Below are positions 1-11,000 of a stretch of DNA of 26,103 nucleotides, in pieces. The position numbers were made by a program, and so were the translations under genes. The notes beneath the pieces are model-generated. The model was not told where the DNA came from. It made no database searches and saw only the letters and a list, made by a program, of their open reading frames with translations. The stretch comes from Rodentolepis nana (lineage: Eukaryota; Platyhelminthes; Cestoda; Cyclophyllidea; Hymenolepididae), in NCBI GenBank assembly GCA_900617975.1, contig UZAE01000332.1:1-26103 (forward strand). The letters run 5' to 3'. How positions within the stretch are numbered: the first letter of the stretch is position 1; every line of letters starts with the position of its first letter.

Positions 1-314
1 GCTTATATCAAATGGCAGGCGTTTTGATGGTTATCATTAGCCCTTTAGTTGACTTCAGGCTTCACAGAGGGGGAAGGAACATCAAAGTGAAAAAAAGTCG
101 AGAGGAGGGGGGAACAAAAGAGTGTTTCAAAGACGAAGGTAGAAAAGGTAGAAAAAAGGTGAGATGAGTACTGCGGAAGTAGTCGAATATGACATAAAGT
201 GGGATCATGGCAGTTTGAAGTCAGAAGTCAACTGCCAGGTAATAGACCTTTTTGCCGTATGCGTATACGTTGCCCAGGGTGTACCACGTGGAAGTAAGTC
301 TATCGCACACCCCT
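1..314 (-). mobile_element. SINE-like element, copy 1 (3' end cut by window edge)
   Basis: Read on the minus strand this is a nearly complete copy of the repeat family that recurs through the window. The head contains GATAGACTTAC and a GTATAC...ATACG hairpin, followed by an AAAAAGG-type run, a GTTGACTTCTGACTTC block, a TATTCGACTAC block, a pyrimidine-rich stretch ending in CTCTCGACTTTT, and the conserved 3' part CTAAAGGGCTAATGATAACC. No coding capacity is visible. The tail and any downstream target-site duplication lie outside the window, so only the 5' boundary near 314 can be seen. Confidence 0.8.
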
Positions 315-1875
315 TGGACGCGATAATAGTGCTAATGAAATAATCATTAGCAGTCCAAATTATTTTGACAAGGGAATAAGAGCCTTTAATCAAAATTATC
401 CTCTTTCACCTAAATCTGGATCTCTTGGGGTAGTAGTTTCAGCCAATCGTAACGCCCACTAATTCAATCTAACCTGCAAATTCCATTTAACAATCTCTCA
501 ATGAAACTGTCACCTAGGTTTGCACCAAAGATGTTGAGACAACAAAATGAATATACACCTTCTGGAAGAATAAAGCGGCAGAGTTAGTCCAGTTTTAAGA
601 ATAAAATGATTTAAATAACTCAATACTGCATTCTACATCGTTGCTCATCACAGCTCAATTACTTGTTAAATGACATCAATTATTTATACAGTCCAGTGTT
701 GTTTACTTCGTTTGAACTAAGTCTTCTCAGACAATGCACTTTAGATTGCGTGGAAAGTGTGTCTGGGTTTAAGAAAAGTACATGGCGCACACCAAGAGTC
801 AAATAATCAGCACTACCGAGCACAACAGCCATTTAGAATTGAGCTTGAACTTTTATAAAATTTTGTTTTGAAAGAATAACCTGATTAGTTTTTCCTTCAT
901 GGCCGACTAAACTCCTATTTAGTAAGCTTCGCCACCCACATAATTGCAAAATTTTTAAGTTCTACACACAAATTAAACTGCATTTTCCATGAACACAATT
1001 ACAGGAAGATTTGTTTTAACCAGGTGGGAAATGGCTAATTTTGGGACAAAATCGTTTCAATCGATCACGTTAGTATTTCCAAAGTTATACATTAAATGTC
1101 TAAGCAGGGTTTTAATCAATTGCTTTATTGCACATTCAGTGAACCAATTTTTATTAATTTCATTTAACTGACATTGGCAGCCTTAATTCATTGATGTTGG
1201 CAAGAGGTTTGCCATAAATACTATTGATAATTTGCATACCAGAAAGAAAAATTGAATATTTTGCTCCTTCGATTCATTAATTTTTACAAAACTACTTTTC
1301 TCTGTCACGATTATGGGTACTACAATGAGTGAAGATGATGAAATTTTTAGCAAATTTCATAATATGTAAGTGAAATTATTTAAAAGAATTATGAAGCGAC
1401 TGACAAATGTTACTAAAAATGGAATTCTCCTGTTATCTCTAATGTCCTCCATTTAGGACATCACACAACCTTGGCTATTTCTAACCAATCAGCTTGAGGT
1501 CCAAGGGTCCATTCAGGTAGCATTTATCGATTGCCAACAAAAGTTGAGAAATTTATTGAGGATTTTAAGTATTTTTCCGTGTCAGCTGCAAAAATTCTCT
1601 TAATAAAAGGTTGAACTCATCTAATTTGAATAATAGATACTATTGCAAAAGAAAGGATGTTTTAGAACTCATATAAATAAATGGGAAATAAAACCTTCAA
1701 ATACACCTACTACGATGGAACACGATTTTAGAAAGCTGCGGTTAATGAATTGTGCTTTTTAAATTATCTTTGTGAATTAGATTCGGTTGTGCTTTTTCAA
1801 CCGCTCCATACTCATAATTCCGTTAAGCACTTTTGCTATCCACTGAAATTTGAGACGTAGACAAGCGGATATTCA
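315..1875. other. Intergenic, no gene seen
   Basis: AT-rich sequence between repeat copies 1 and 2. Open frames of about 60 codons occur by chance, and none shows domain-like sequence, convincing splice context or codon bias. No tRNA, rRNA or structured repeat was recognised. Confidence 0.6.
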
Positions 1876-3151
1876 ATGAAGAAGAAATTATTTATACTAA
1901 ATGGCAGGCGTTTTGGTAGTTATCATTAGCCCTTTAGTTGACTTCAGGTTTCACAGAGAGGAGGAGGAACATAAAAGTGAAAAAGTCGAGGTGGGGGGAG
2001 GGGGACAAAAGAGTGTTTCATAGATGTAAAAGAGACAGACACACAGGTAGAAAAAAAGGTAAGATGAGTACTGTGAAAGTAGTCGAATATGACATACAGT
2101 GATGTGAGTACTGTGGAAGTAGTCGAATATGACATACAGTGGGATCATGGCAGTTTGAAGTCAGAAGTCAACTGCCAGTTTATAGCGAGTACTGTGGAAG
2201 GGGTCGAATATGACATACAGTGGGGTGATGGTAGTTTTTTAATAGACTTTTTTGCCGTATGAGTATACGTTGCCCAGCGGTTTATAGACTTTTTGCCGTA
2301 TGAGGTCTGTTGCCCAAATATGACATACAGTGGGGTCATGGTAGTTTGAAGTCAGAGGTCAACTGCCGGTTTATAGACTTTTTGCCGTGTTAGGGTTAGA
2401 TCAACTGCCGGTTTATAGACTTTTTTGCCGTATGCGCATACACAATGACATACAGTGGGGTGATGGTAGTTTGAAGTGAGAAGTTGTGACATATAGTGGG
2501 GTGAGGGTAGTTTGAAGTCAGAAGTCCACTGCCGGTTTATAGACTTTTTGCCGTATGAGTATACTTTGTAACATACAGTGGGGTCATGGTAGTTTGAAGT
2601 CAGAAGTCAAGGCATACAGTGGGGTCATGGTAGTTTGAAGTCAGTGGTCAACTATACAGTGGGGTGATGGTAGTTTGAAGTGAGAAGTCAACTACCAGTC
2701 AATAGACTTTTTTCCGCATAAGTATACGTTGCCCAGGGTGCACCACATGGAGGTTGTAAGTACACGTTGCCCAGGGTGCACCACGTGGAGGTATGCCGTT
2801 TGAGTATACGTTGCCCATTGGTTTATAGACTTGTTTGCCGTATGAGTATACGTTGCCCGTCAATGGGGTGATGGTAGTTTGAAGTGAGAAGTCAACTGCC
2901 ACAATGGGGTCATGGTAGTTTGAAGTTAGAAGTCAACTGCCTTTAATAGACTTTTTTGCCGTATGAGTATACGTTGCCCAGCGGTTTATAGACTTTTTGC
3001 CGTATGAGGTCTGTTGCCCAAATATGACATACAGTGGGGTGATGGTAGTTTGAAGTGAGACTAATAGACTATTTTGTCGTATGAGTATACGTTGCCCAGG
3101 GTGCAGCACTTGGAGGTAAATCTATCGCACACCCCCATGAAGATGAAATTA
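1876..3151 (-). mobile_element. SINE-like element, copy 2, internally expanded, with target-site duplication
   Basis: One insertion of about 1.25 kb, bounded by imperfect direct repeats ATGAAGAAGAAATTA (1876-1890) and ATGAAGATGAAATTA (3137-3151), 14 of 15 identical. On the minus strand the element head is near 3136, with the usual GTGTGCGATAGA-type start, and the tail is near 1891. The interior holds many shuffled copies of two modules: one around TAGTTTGAAGTCAGAAGTCA (about ten occurrences between 2150 and 3060) and one around TAGACTTTTTTGCCGTATGA (about ten occurrences). The open frames here are by-products of the repeat and are not genes. Confidence 0.8.
2145..3105. repeat. Nested tandem array inside element copy 2
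   Basis: Irregular tandem array of two element-derived modules of about 40-90 bp, in variable order and with variable truncation. Landmarks repeated many times are GACATACAGTGGGGT, GGTAGTTTGAAGT, GGTTTATAGACTTTTTGCCG and GAGTATACGTTGCCCA. Unit length is not constant, so this is a compound satellite-like expansion, not a simple microsatellite. Confidence 0.85.
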
Positions 3152-3814
3152 AATTAATAGACAAAAGTGAGGCATGAACTTGCTCTAATAAATTAGTAAA
3201 AATTAATATTTAAAGGAATAAATAAAATTAAATGGCACTTAAAGAAAATTACTATTATTTGATCTTGAGAGATCGTTTCTACGTGTCCGCCTCATGGCCA
3301 CGTGATTTCCATAAACAGTTTTGCTCGGTTCGGAAACACTGATCTTAGAAGAACTGCGATGACACAACAACTCGAAAAAATAATTCACTAATATAAAGCC
3401 GCTTGAAAAATATGCACCCAACTATGCACCTAAAACACCCCACTCACATCCTTTCGTAATTCCTTGACGTCAAAAGGTGAAAGGTACAAACCTCTGGAGT
3501 AGTAAGTATAGAGAAAGAAGCGGATACTAAATTTCACATTTCTGTGTGAATTAATTTGTTGACCAGTTTAGAACAACGGGATAGTATCCATAGAATTTGG
3601 ATTTATTCCAATTTGCATTGCATTCCTAAAAATTTCTCTCGCAAAAAATCCCATTCGCAAACTTAACGACATTGATTGACATGAAGCAGAGAATTTCATA
3701 GATATCACACTGGACCTAGCTGGTGTTCGATTTAGATCGCAGCATGTCCTCTGTCCAACGGCGAAGTTGGCATGTGGGTTTCAAGACCAGCTTACTAAAA
3801 ATGGTTGACATAAT
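3152..3814. other. Intergenic, no gene seen
   Basis: Unique AT-rich sequence between two repeat copies. The 60-codon open frames on both strands show no recognisable domain. No RNA gene was recognised. Confidence 0.6.
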
Positions 3815-4183
3815 GGTGCGCAGTAGACTTACCTCCACGAGGTGCACCCTGGGCAACGTATACTTATACGACAAAAAAGTCTATTACCCGGCCGTTGACT
3901 TCTGACTTCAAACTTCTATGGCTCGACTATTTGTCATATTCGACTACTTTCACAGTACTCACCTCACCTTTCATATTCGACTACTTTCACAGTACTCACC
4001 TCACCTTTCATCCACCTTTGTGTCTGTCTCTTTTACATCTTTGAAGCACTCTCCTCTTCCTTCCCCCCCCCCTCTCGACTTTTGTCACTTTGGTGTTCCT
4101 CCCTCCCTCTGTGAAGCCCCGAAGCCAACTAAAGGGCTAATGATAACTATCCAAAACGCCTTCCATTTGATATAAATAAATAT
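3815..4183 (+). mobile_element. SINE-like element, copy 3
   Basis: Full-length plus-strand copy. It starts at GGTGCGCAGTAGACTTACC and ends with the conserved CTAAAGGGCTAATGATAAC, CATTTGATATAAATAAATA tail. A 38-bp tandem duplication carries the CATATTCGACTACTTTCACA segment, with units starting near 3934 and 3972. A target-site duplication could not be identified with confidence. Confidence 0.8.
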
Positions 4184-4428
4184 TTCCTATAATTATATTT
4201 ATTTTATTAGCAATGCATTGCTCTGCTCGGTTACACCACTGAATTAAGTACCAACATGACAGACGTCTGCAGCACTCGACTTGGTGAAGTGTCATTAATT
4301 TAGAAACCATAAAGAATCACATGTCATCATAAGAAAGACCATTCACTTTACAAGTTGAGGAAGTGAGAAGTCCTAACAGAAGTGACTTGAGCGCACCTCT
4401 GAATTTTAACGCACTTACTTGTTATCTG

Positions 4429-4626
4429 AAAAAAGTCTATAAACCAGCAGTTGAGTTCTTACTTCAAACTACCATGACCCGACTGTATGTCATATTCGAC
4501 CCCTTCCACATTACTCATCTTACCCTTTTCTTTGCCTTTGTGTCTCTCTGTCTGTGAATCATCATTCAGTTCCCCCCCCCCTCGAGTTTTTGTCACTGCT
4601 TATTCCTCCCTCTATGAATCCTGAAG
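4429..4626 (+). mobile_element. SINE-like element, copy 4 (truncated at both ends)
   Basis: The head is missing. The match begins at AAAAAAGTCTATAAACC, continues through CATATTCGACC and a poly-C run, and stops after CCTGAAG where copy 5 begins directly. Copy 4 therefore lacks its own 3' tail and forms a composite with copy 5. Confidence 0.7.
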
Positions 4627-5027
4627 TGGGGTGCGTGATAGACTTACCTCCACGTGGTGCACCCTGGGCAACGTATACTCATACGTCAAAAAAGTCTATT
4701 ATTCGGCAATTGACTTCTGGCTTCTAACTACCAACACCCCACCGTATGTCAGATTCGACTACTTTCACAGTACTCACCTCACCTTTTTTCTATTGTCTCT
4801 TACATCTTTGAAACACTCTTCTGAATCGACTACTTTCACAGTACTCACCTCACCTTTTTTCTACCTATGTTTCTGTCCCTTTTACATCTTTGAAACACTC
4901 TTCTGTTCACCCCTCCCCTCTCGACTTTGTTCTACTTTGATGTTCCTTACCCTCTGTGAAGCCTGAGGTTAACTAAAGGGCTAATAATAAATGTCAAAAC
5001 GCTTACCATTTGGGATAAATAAATAAA
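4627..5027 (+). mobile_element. SINE-like element, copy 5
   Basis: Complete plus-strand copy with a well-preserved head (GTGATAGACTTACCTCCACG) and an ATAAATAAATAA tail. It has its own internal duplication of about 71 bp carrying TCGACTACTTTCACAGTACT (units near 4755 and 4826). It abuts truncated copy 4 with no intervening unique DNA. Confidence 0.8.
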
Positions 5028-6083
5028 CTTCCCCTTTCACCGTGCCCTACTCTATGTAGACAGTGCCACAGTGCTGAAGCCACGAGTTGGTTAAGGGAAT
5101 ACTACAGACACCCAGAAATTCCATTACGCAAATATTGCATTCAGCTAACAGGATGGCATTACAATTTTTAAGCGGAAACGTAATCGAAACTCTTCAGTTT
5201 TCTGTAATTGTAAAAGTATTTTATTAAAGAAAAATTGATTTTTTTAATTTTATTACTAATTATGGTCTTAAATTCGTGCATATCTTTAAATATACTAAAT
5301 AACATGATTATTCATTTTTAAACCATGAATAAAGTCTGCATTTGAAGCAAATTCGAGTTTTTACTGAGTTCTAGAACTTGTGTCTGCTTTTTTAAGGTTT
5401 CAGTAAGTTAAAACAATAAGTCATTTCTGATGATTGACAAATATATAATTGAAAATGCCGCCTCAAGTAGGACTGCTATTTTATGCACATAATTACCTAT
5501 TTTAGAGAAATTATCGTGAGACTGGGAGTGGTGTTAACTTTCAGTAAAAGCAAGAAGAGGGGTTTGGAAGCCAACGCTGCTGGCTAATAACTTGGCCATG
5601 CGAGGAAACATATGCACCTGATGTACTTAACCAACCTGATGATAAAGCTGTGAAAGTCATTAATCGATTTCACTCAGAATCTGGGTATCAACAAGAGTTG
5701 GACTACATCAAATAAGTGGGAAACGTTCAGAGAGAGCTTAGGTATCTTATTATGCACGATGCTGCCATTTACACATCTGCTTGCAACCCTTCCACAAAGC
5801 CATTTGAAATGCTTCATTCATCTCGATGCTCCAAGTTTTTCTACAACACTAATTTGTAAAATCTATTTAATCTCTCGCAGGCTGATATTAATGAACCGTT
5901 GATTGGAAGATGATGGATTGATGTATCAATCAGCAGTGAATCAAAACTAATTATATTTTCATAAAAGTAAGCATAATTTCCCAGTTTATTAATTAATTTA
6001 TTCAATAGAAATGCCCACGTACTCCTTACACTTTATTCAGAACTAAAAATGGATCAAAACAACATATTTAATCTAATAAACTT
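5028..6083. other. Intergenic; possible decayed coding fragment at 5543-5859
   Basis: Mostly AT-rich non-coding sequence. On the plus strand one frame from about 5543 reads with protein-like composition (for example CEETYAPDVLNQPDDKAVKV), meets a TAA near 5712-5714, then continues in the same frame to about 5859. No family was recognised and no start codon or good splice sites were found. It may be a remnant of a gene or transposon, or chance. Confidence 0.3.
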
Positions 6084-6432
6084 TTTTGAATTAGGTGTGT
6101 GCGATAGACTTACGTATACTCATTCGGCAAAAAAGTCTATTAATCGGCAGTTGACTTCTGACTTCATGTGGCAAAAAAGTCTATTAATCGGCAGTTGACT
6201 TCTGACTTCTAACTACCATTACCCCACTGTATGGCATATTCGACATCTATCACAGTACTCACCTCACCTTTTCTACCTTCATCTTTTAAACACTCTTCCT
6301 TCCCTCCTCCTTCTCGACTTTTTTCACTTGGATGTTCTATCCCCTCTGCGATGCCTGAAGTCAACTAAAGGGCTAATGATAGCCATCAAAACGCCTGCCA
6401 TTTGATTTATATAAATAAATAAATTTTGAATT
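6084..6432 (+). mobile_element. SINE-like element, copy 6, with target-site duplication
   Basis: The element occupies about 6093-6423, flanked by TTTTGAATT at 6084-6092 and 6424-6432. The head has a deletion that removes the CTCCACGTGG...GGGCAA part. A 44-bp tandem duplication starts at GCAAAAAAGTCTATTAATCG (6127 and 6171). The tail is TATATAAATAAATAAA. Confidence 0.85.
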
Positions 6433-6878
6433 CTATGAGGTGTTTTTGGTGTTCGTAACCCAAGAGCTTCATTTTTCCATGATAAGATTGCTAGACAAAT
6501 TACGTATTTAAGGTGAAATTTTCATTCTCCTATAATAACATTTTTTGCCTTTTTCCAGTGTTTACACTAAAATCCCACTTTCGAAACTGATTAGTCGATA
6601 TTTTTGGAATCATGCGCCCAAATAACAGCGCATTTGCGCGACTGACTAGTGGCAGTCTATTTTTACGAACGCCTCTATTAGAAAAGGAGTTTAAAGAATT
6701 GGAACAGTATTTAATTCAGTAGTTAAAAGGTCTTTTACGCGCAAAATTGGCCATGTAATAGCAAATTTAATAACTCGTGTTAATACAAGGACTTGTGAGA
6801 AAATAACAATCCCCCTTTCATTAAGTCGGAGACACAATTTTGGCTTACATATTCCAACACAGAGTAATGTTCAACCAT
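6433..6878. other. Intergenic, no gene seen
   Basis: AT-rich unique sequence between copies 6 and 7. No open frame or RNA structure worth calling was seen. Confidence 0.6.
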
Positions 6879-7209
6879 AATGATTGACGAATGGGGTGTA
6901 CGAAAGACTTACCCTCACGTGGAGCACCCTGGGTAATGTATACTCACACGGCAAAAAAGTCTATAAACTACCATCACCCCACTCTATGTCATATTCCACC
7001 CCTTCACAGTACTCACTTCACCCTTTTTCAACTTTTGTATCTGTCTCCTTTACATCTTTGAAACACTCTTCTGTTTCCCCCTCCACTCTCTCGACTTTTT
7101 ATCCCTTTGATGTTCCTTCCCCTCTATGAAGCCTGAAGTCAATTAAAGGGCTAATGTTGACTATCAAAACGCCTCCTATTTGATATGAAATAAATAAATG
7201 ATTGACGAA
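6879..7209 (+). mobile_element. SINE-like element, copy 7, with perfect 13-bp target-site duplication
   Basis: The element occupies about 6892-7196. AATGATTGACGAA at 6879-6891 is repeated exactly at 7197-7209, directly after the AAATAAATAA tail. This copy lacks the GTTGACTTCTGACTTC block (AAAAAAGTCTATAAACTACC is continuous), so it is a shorter variant. It gives the clearest evidence that the family inserted by target-primed reverse transcription. Confidence 0.9.
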
Positions 7210-7904
7210 CTGGCAATTAAGGAGTGATAAATAATAGCCCATCAACATGCGGGTCTGGTCCCTTTGCGTAAAATTGTGATTCAAGTTAAATTTGCCAACT
7301 AACATAACGTTGGAAAGCTTTTTTTTCTGTAATACCATCGTATTGGCTTCTACCTGCACTTTCAGTGTCGAAGAATTTATTCAGGCGCAGAAATATTACC
7401 CATCCGCTAATTGATAAAAAGAATTCTCTTTTCAACTTGAACCATGTCTATCCTACCAAAATTAACCTTACAATGTTGGTAAGAGGTATCAGACATTGAA
7501 TCAACGAACTTCGATATATAGTTTGATATTAAAATAAAGCCTTCGCAATCATTGTAATCTGTACAGACACTCATTTCTAAGTTATAAACGGCTACAAAAG
7601 AGTTTCTTTTCAAGCATTCGCATCGATGACTGTTGCTTGTACTCCAGATCTGTTCACTTGATTGCGCGCAAATAGCTAAGTTTTTGTTACTCTACATGGA
7701 CGAGTTGGTAGAGGAGTTGAATGAGTGTGTGTGTGTGTGTGAAGGGTCGGATGGTGTCAGTGTGATTTCCGGTTTTATGTAAGAAGTGGGTGGATGGCAG
7801 TAATCCCAACCAGCCCCACGATACTCCAGTTCAACTGGGAAGAAAAGGCAATATGCAAACTACAGATTTGCGGCAGTGTAACAGAGTCTGAATACGCGCA
7901 CGCT
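7210..7904. other. Intergenic, with a (GT)n microsatellite at 7722-7741
   Basis: Downstream region between a repeat copy and the 3' side of the Kelch gene. It holds a short GTGTGTGT run. A minus-strand open frame at 7407-7613 has protein-like composition but no recognisable domain, ATG or splice context. No gene is claimed. Confidence 0.5.
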
Positions 7905-8085
7905 ATAGATGGAGGGGCCGGGAGGGGGGGGGCGGGAGACATCAAAGTCGCAGAAAGTCGAGAGGGGGGGGGGACAGAAGAATGATTCACAGGTGTAAAA
8001 GAGACAGACACATAGGTAGAGGAAAAATTAAGTACTGTGAAAATGTTGGAATATGAAATACACAATCATGTACTAATTTGTTGAG
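7905..8085 (-). mobile_element. SINE-like element, copy 8 (degenerate fragment) at the Kelch 3' end
   Basis: Minus-strand fragment truncated at both ends. Matching blocks include CACAGTACTTAA, TGTGTCTGTCTCTTTTACA, a poly-C run followed by TCTCGACTTT, and a degraded CATATTCCAAC block. The fragment is in the same sense as the Kelch gene. Weak similarity appears to continue to about 8085, so it may contain the Kelch stop codon and provide its 3' UTR. Confidence 0.65.
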
Positions 8086-11000
8086 AAGATACCCAAAAGC
8101 TGAGAAGGGCATTCAGTTTCTTCCTCGAATCTGGGATTTGAGGGGGCGTGGCTAGAAGGAATGTTAGAAAGGGTATCGGGAGAAACACATCCTCTGGGTG
8201 AGACATTTGAAGGCACAGAAAACGGGGAGACCTGTCCTGAGCTGCCTGTCACACCGACAATCTCGACAGAGTTCAAGAAACCGCCGGAAGAAAGATTGTA
8301 GCCACCGATTACAGCTATGTAGGGAATAGTAGAGGAGGAACCAATGCCCCCTAATTGAGTGACGGATGGTGTTAGGGACACAGCACATGGGGAGGCACGA
8401 CCAATCGACAAGGAGGGGCCGGGAAGCCAGCTCCAAGTCCGAGAATCAAAGATTTGGGTTTGAGTCACTGCTGATACTCCGTCAGTACCTCCAATCAACA
8501 AAAGGCGACCTAAAAGCGAGAACACTTAGTTTAGGGACCAGACATCGAAGGAAAAAAAGAATGATAAAATACCCACCAGAGCTGGAGGAGAGGGGAACCA
8601 AAGAGGCCCCAATGAGCGGACCCCGAGTGAGCAGTTCAGGGAGACGGATCCAATGTGAGCAACGAGGATCGTAAGCTTCACCCGAAGGAGATAAACCCGA
8701 TTCGAAAAAGTGGGCACTGGTGTAGGCAGACGAAGATGAGGGCTGGGTGGTTGGGATATCGGGAGTTTCACTAGCTCCTCCAACGGCTATAATTAGACCT
8801 CGTTGGCTTAGGGTCGCTGCGCACAGCTGACTTCGAGCTGAATATATAGAAAACAATACATTAACTAACATTAAATTATACACCCAACCTGCGGGGAAAA
8901 ATGCAAGTTAAGGTCTGTCATCGTTCTCAAAATATGGAATAGCAAATCAAGGACGAGATTACCAAGTACACTACAGGCAAAGAGGAGGACGAAATAGCTT
9001 CAAAACTCTGCTCTGATGAAAAATAGAGAATCAAAGAATCACACATAAGAGAATGTGCATAAGGAGACACTTTCATAGTGCACTTAAGTTTTAAGGTCAT
9101 ATCAATTGAGAACTGCCAAAACAGCTAAATGAAAACATGATTACATAGAAGCAGTGTTGAGAAATCTCCAGTAATGCGTGATTGTCACTCACGAAAGTTT
9201 CCTGCTTAATAAACCCTTGAAGATGCGATTATGCCAACCCACTTGTATATCATGAGTAGGACGAAAACTGGGCCAAAACCAAAATAGCAGAAAATTAATT
9301 TGAAATAGAATTCGCCTGATTTTTTTGATTTTCAGCATGCCATATCCCATACAAAATGCAGTTAGAAAAAAATAGCAATAAAATTAATAAAACGGGAATA
9401 CAAGCAATACCTTCAGACATGGATGGAAGAGATGTCCACATGTTTAAGTCAGGGTTATACGCCTCCACTGAGGAAAGAGGTGATCCTTCACATTGACCTC
9501 CCATCACCATGATCCGCGATTCATCAGCCCATGTGACTACAGCACAGCAACTTCTTTGCTGCTGCATACTGGCAACATACCGCCATTTCTTATAGCTCTC
9601 GTCACCGGAGTCAAAACTCAAACGCTCGACTGTGGCAAGATCGTCATTTCCATTCGACCCACCACAAGCATAGATGGATGATGCGCCATCAAGTGCAGCC
9701 AGAGCAAATCGACTTCTTGGAGACTTCATAGGAGGTCCCAGTCTTGTACACATTGTCGTGAACTCAGGAAATCCACAATTCGAAGCACTCTCAATATCAG
9801 AACAATTACTCATCATAGAATCCCTCCTGTTTTCATTGCCTTCTCGAGACCTATCGCCACAACCTATGGGTCGAGAAATACGAAGGATCTCCGTGGAACC
9901 GAGACATCGGCCTTCCGATGTACCACCAGCAATCAGAATCCAATGATGTACCTGCCTTGAAGCCTCTTCTTCAACTTCATCGACCGAAGAACAGATGGTA
10001 ACGGCTCCAGCACTGCACCTGGCCTCAATAAGGGGAGTGGAAAGACATCCGAGGGAACGGAATACCGAACCTCGGCGTAGGTTGGTTGTAGGTGGAGAGA
10101 AATCTTCAAGACAATGATCATCTAAGAGTAAAAAATATTAGGTTTTAGAGATATGAACATGGGTATTCGAGGGGAGAATGCTGGGACATGCTAATCAATA
10201 AAGACTAGGCGCTGGGCATAATAAATAGCGACGGAGAAAGACATGCTGGCGAGGGAGGTACTATGAAAGTTTCGAGGTAGTAAGATAAGGACCTACTAAA
10301 AGAGTACTTTTTGAAACAGTTGTGGTGGAGGGAATCCCAACGGAGTGTTGATCGGAAGCAAGACAGTTTTCGCGGATGACGCGACATGGAGGCTGAGTAA
10401 GAAATACACACACGCAAATAGTTTTGTCGTCTTGTTGTCTTGTGCTTATAGGCGTTACTCGCGCATTTTAAAATGAATCGGTGACAATTATTTAAGAGTG
10501 AGGAAGCAGTAACTGCTTATTTGTAACCAAGGCAAAGCACGTTTGAGTTTTTGAGATATTTACTTGCTAAAGAAGCTGCAAAGGACTGTGGAAGTTGGAA
10601 AAATTTCCTAGTACAGAATAATATAACAAGTCAATGACAAAAGCATTTGTGGGCTACTATAATTATATTTTCAGCCTTGGTTCTTTAAAAATTGGGCGGA
10701 GATAAACAGCAAAAAACAAGATCTACAAAACTTGATCGATAGTTTTCAAAAACGCTATATTATAAGCAAAAAAATGTGCATAGAGGAGGCCACCCCTTCC
10801 AACTCACTTGAAGATTAAATTAATCCACCTTACAGTTCTTTTATTAAATAAAATACTATTCCACAAAGTACAGAACCAAATATAGGGTTGACAACTTTGA
10901 GCAATCGCCACCATTGCAACCTTTAAATAACTTCACTAACCTCCAAAACAGACACAAATTAAATTAGTAGTTTGTTTTGATAATAGCCAAAAATAGGGAA

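Noticed and set aside
2385..2400. TTAGGGTTAG resembling a telomeric repeat
   Set aside because: Only about one and a half units, lying inside a junction of the element-derived array.
1891..3136. CRISPR-like or LTR/TRIM structure
   Set aside because: Repeat units vary in length and order with no unique spacers, and there are no long terminal direct repeats. Element ends and TSDs fit a non-LTR retroelement better.
3918..4966. Open frames of 85 and 111 codons within plus-strand repeats
   Set aside because: They are translations of the repeat's pyrimidine-rich body, and the frame is not preserved between copies.
6361..6410. Possible hammerhead ribozyme in the repeat 3' part (CTAATGATAGC...ATCAAAACG)
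   Set aside because: The invariant core CTGATGA reads CTAATGA in nearly all copies, the GAAA motif is absent, and no stem III with a cleavage triplet is present.
8366..9946. Plus-strand frames opposite the Kelch exons, and extra minus-strand frames at 8164-8436 and 8526-8783
   Set aside because: They are shadows of the Kelch coding exons in other frames, without domains of their own.
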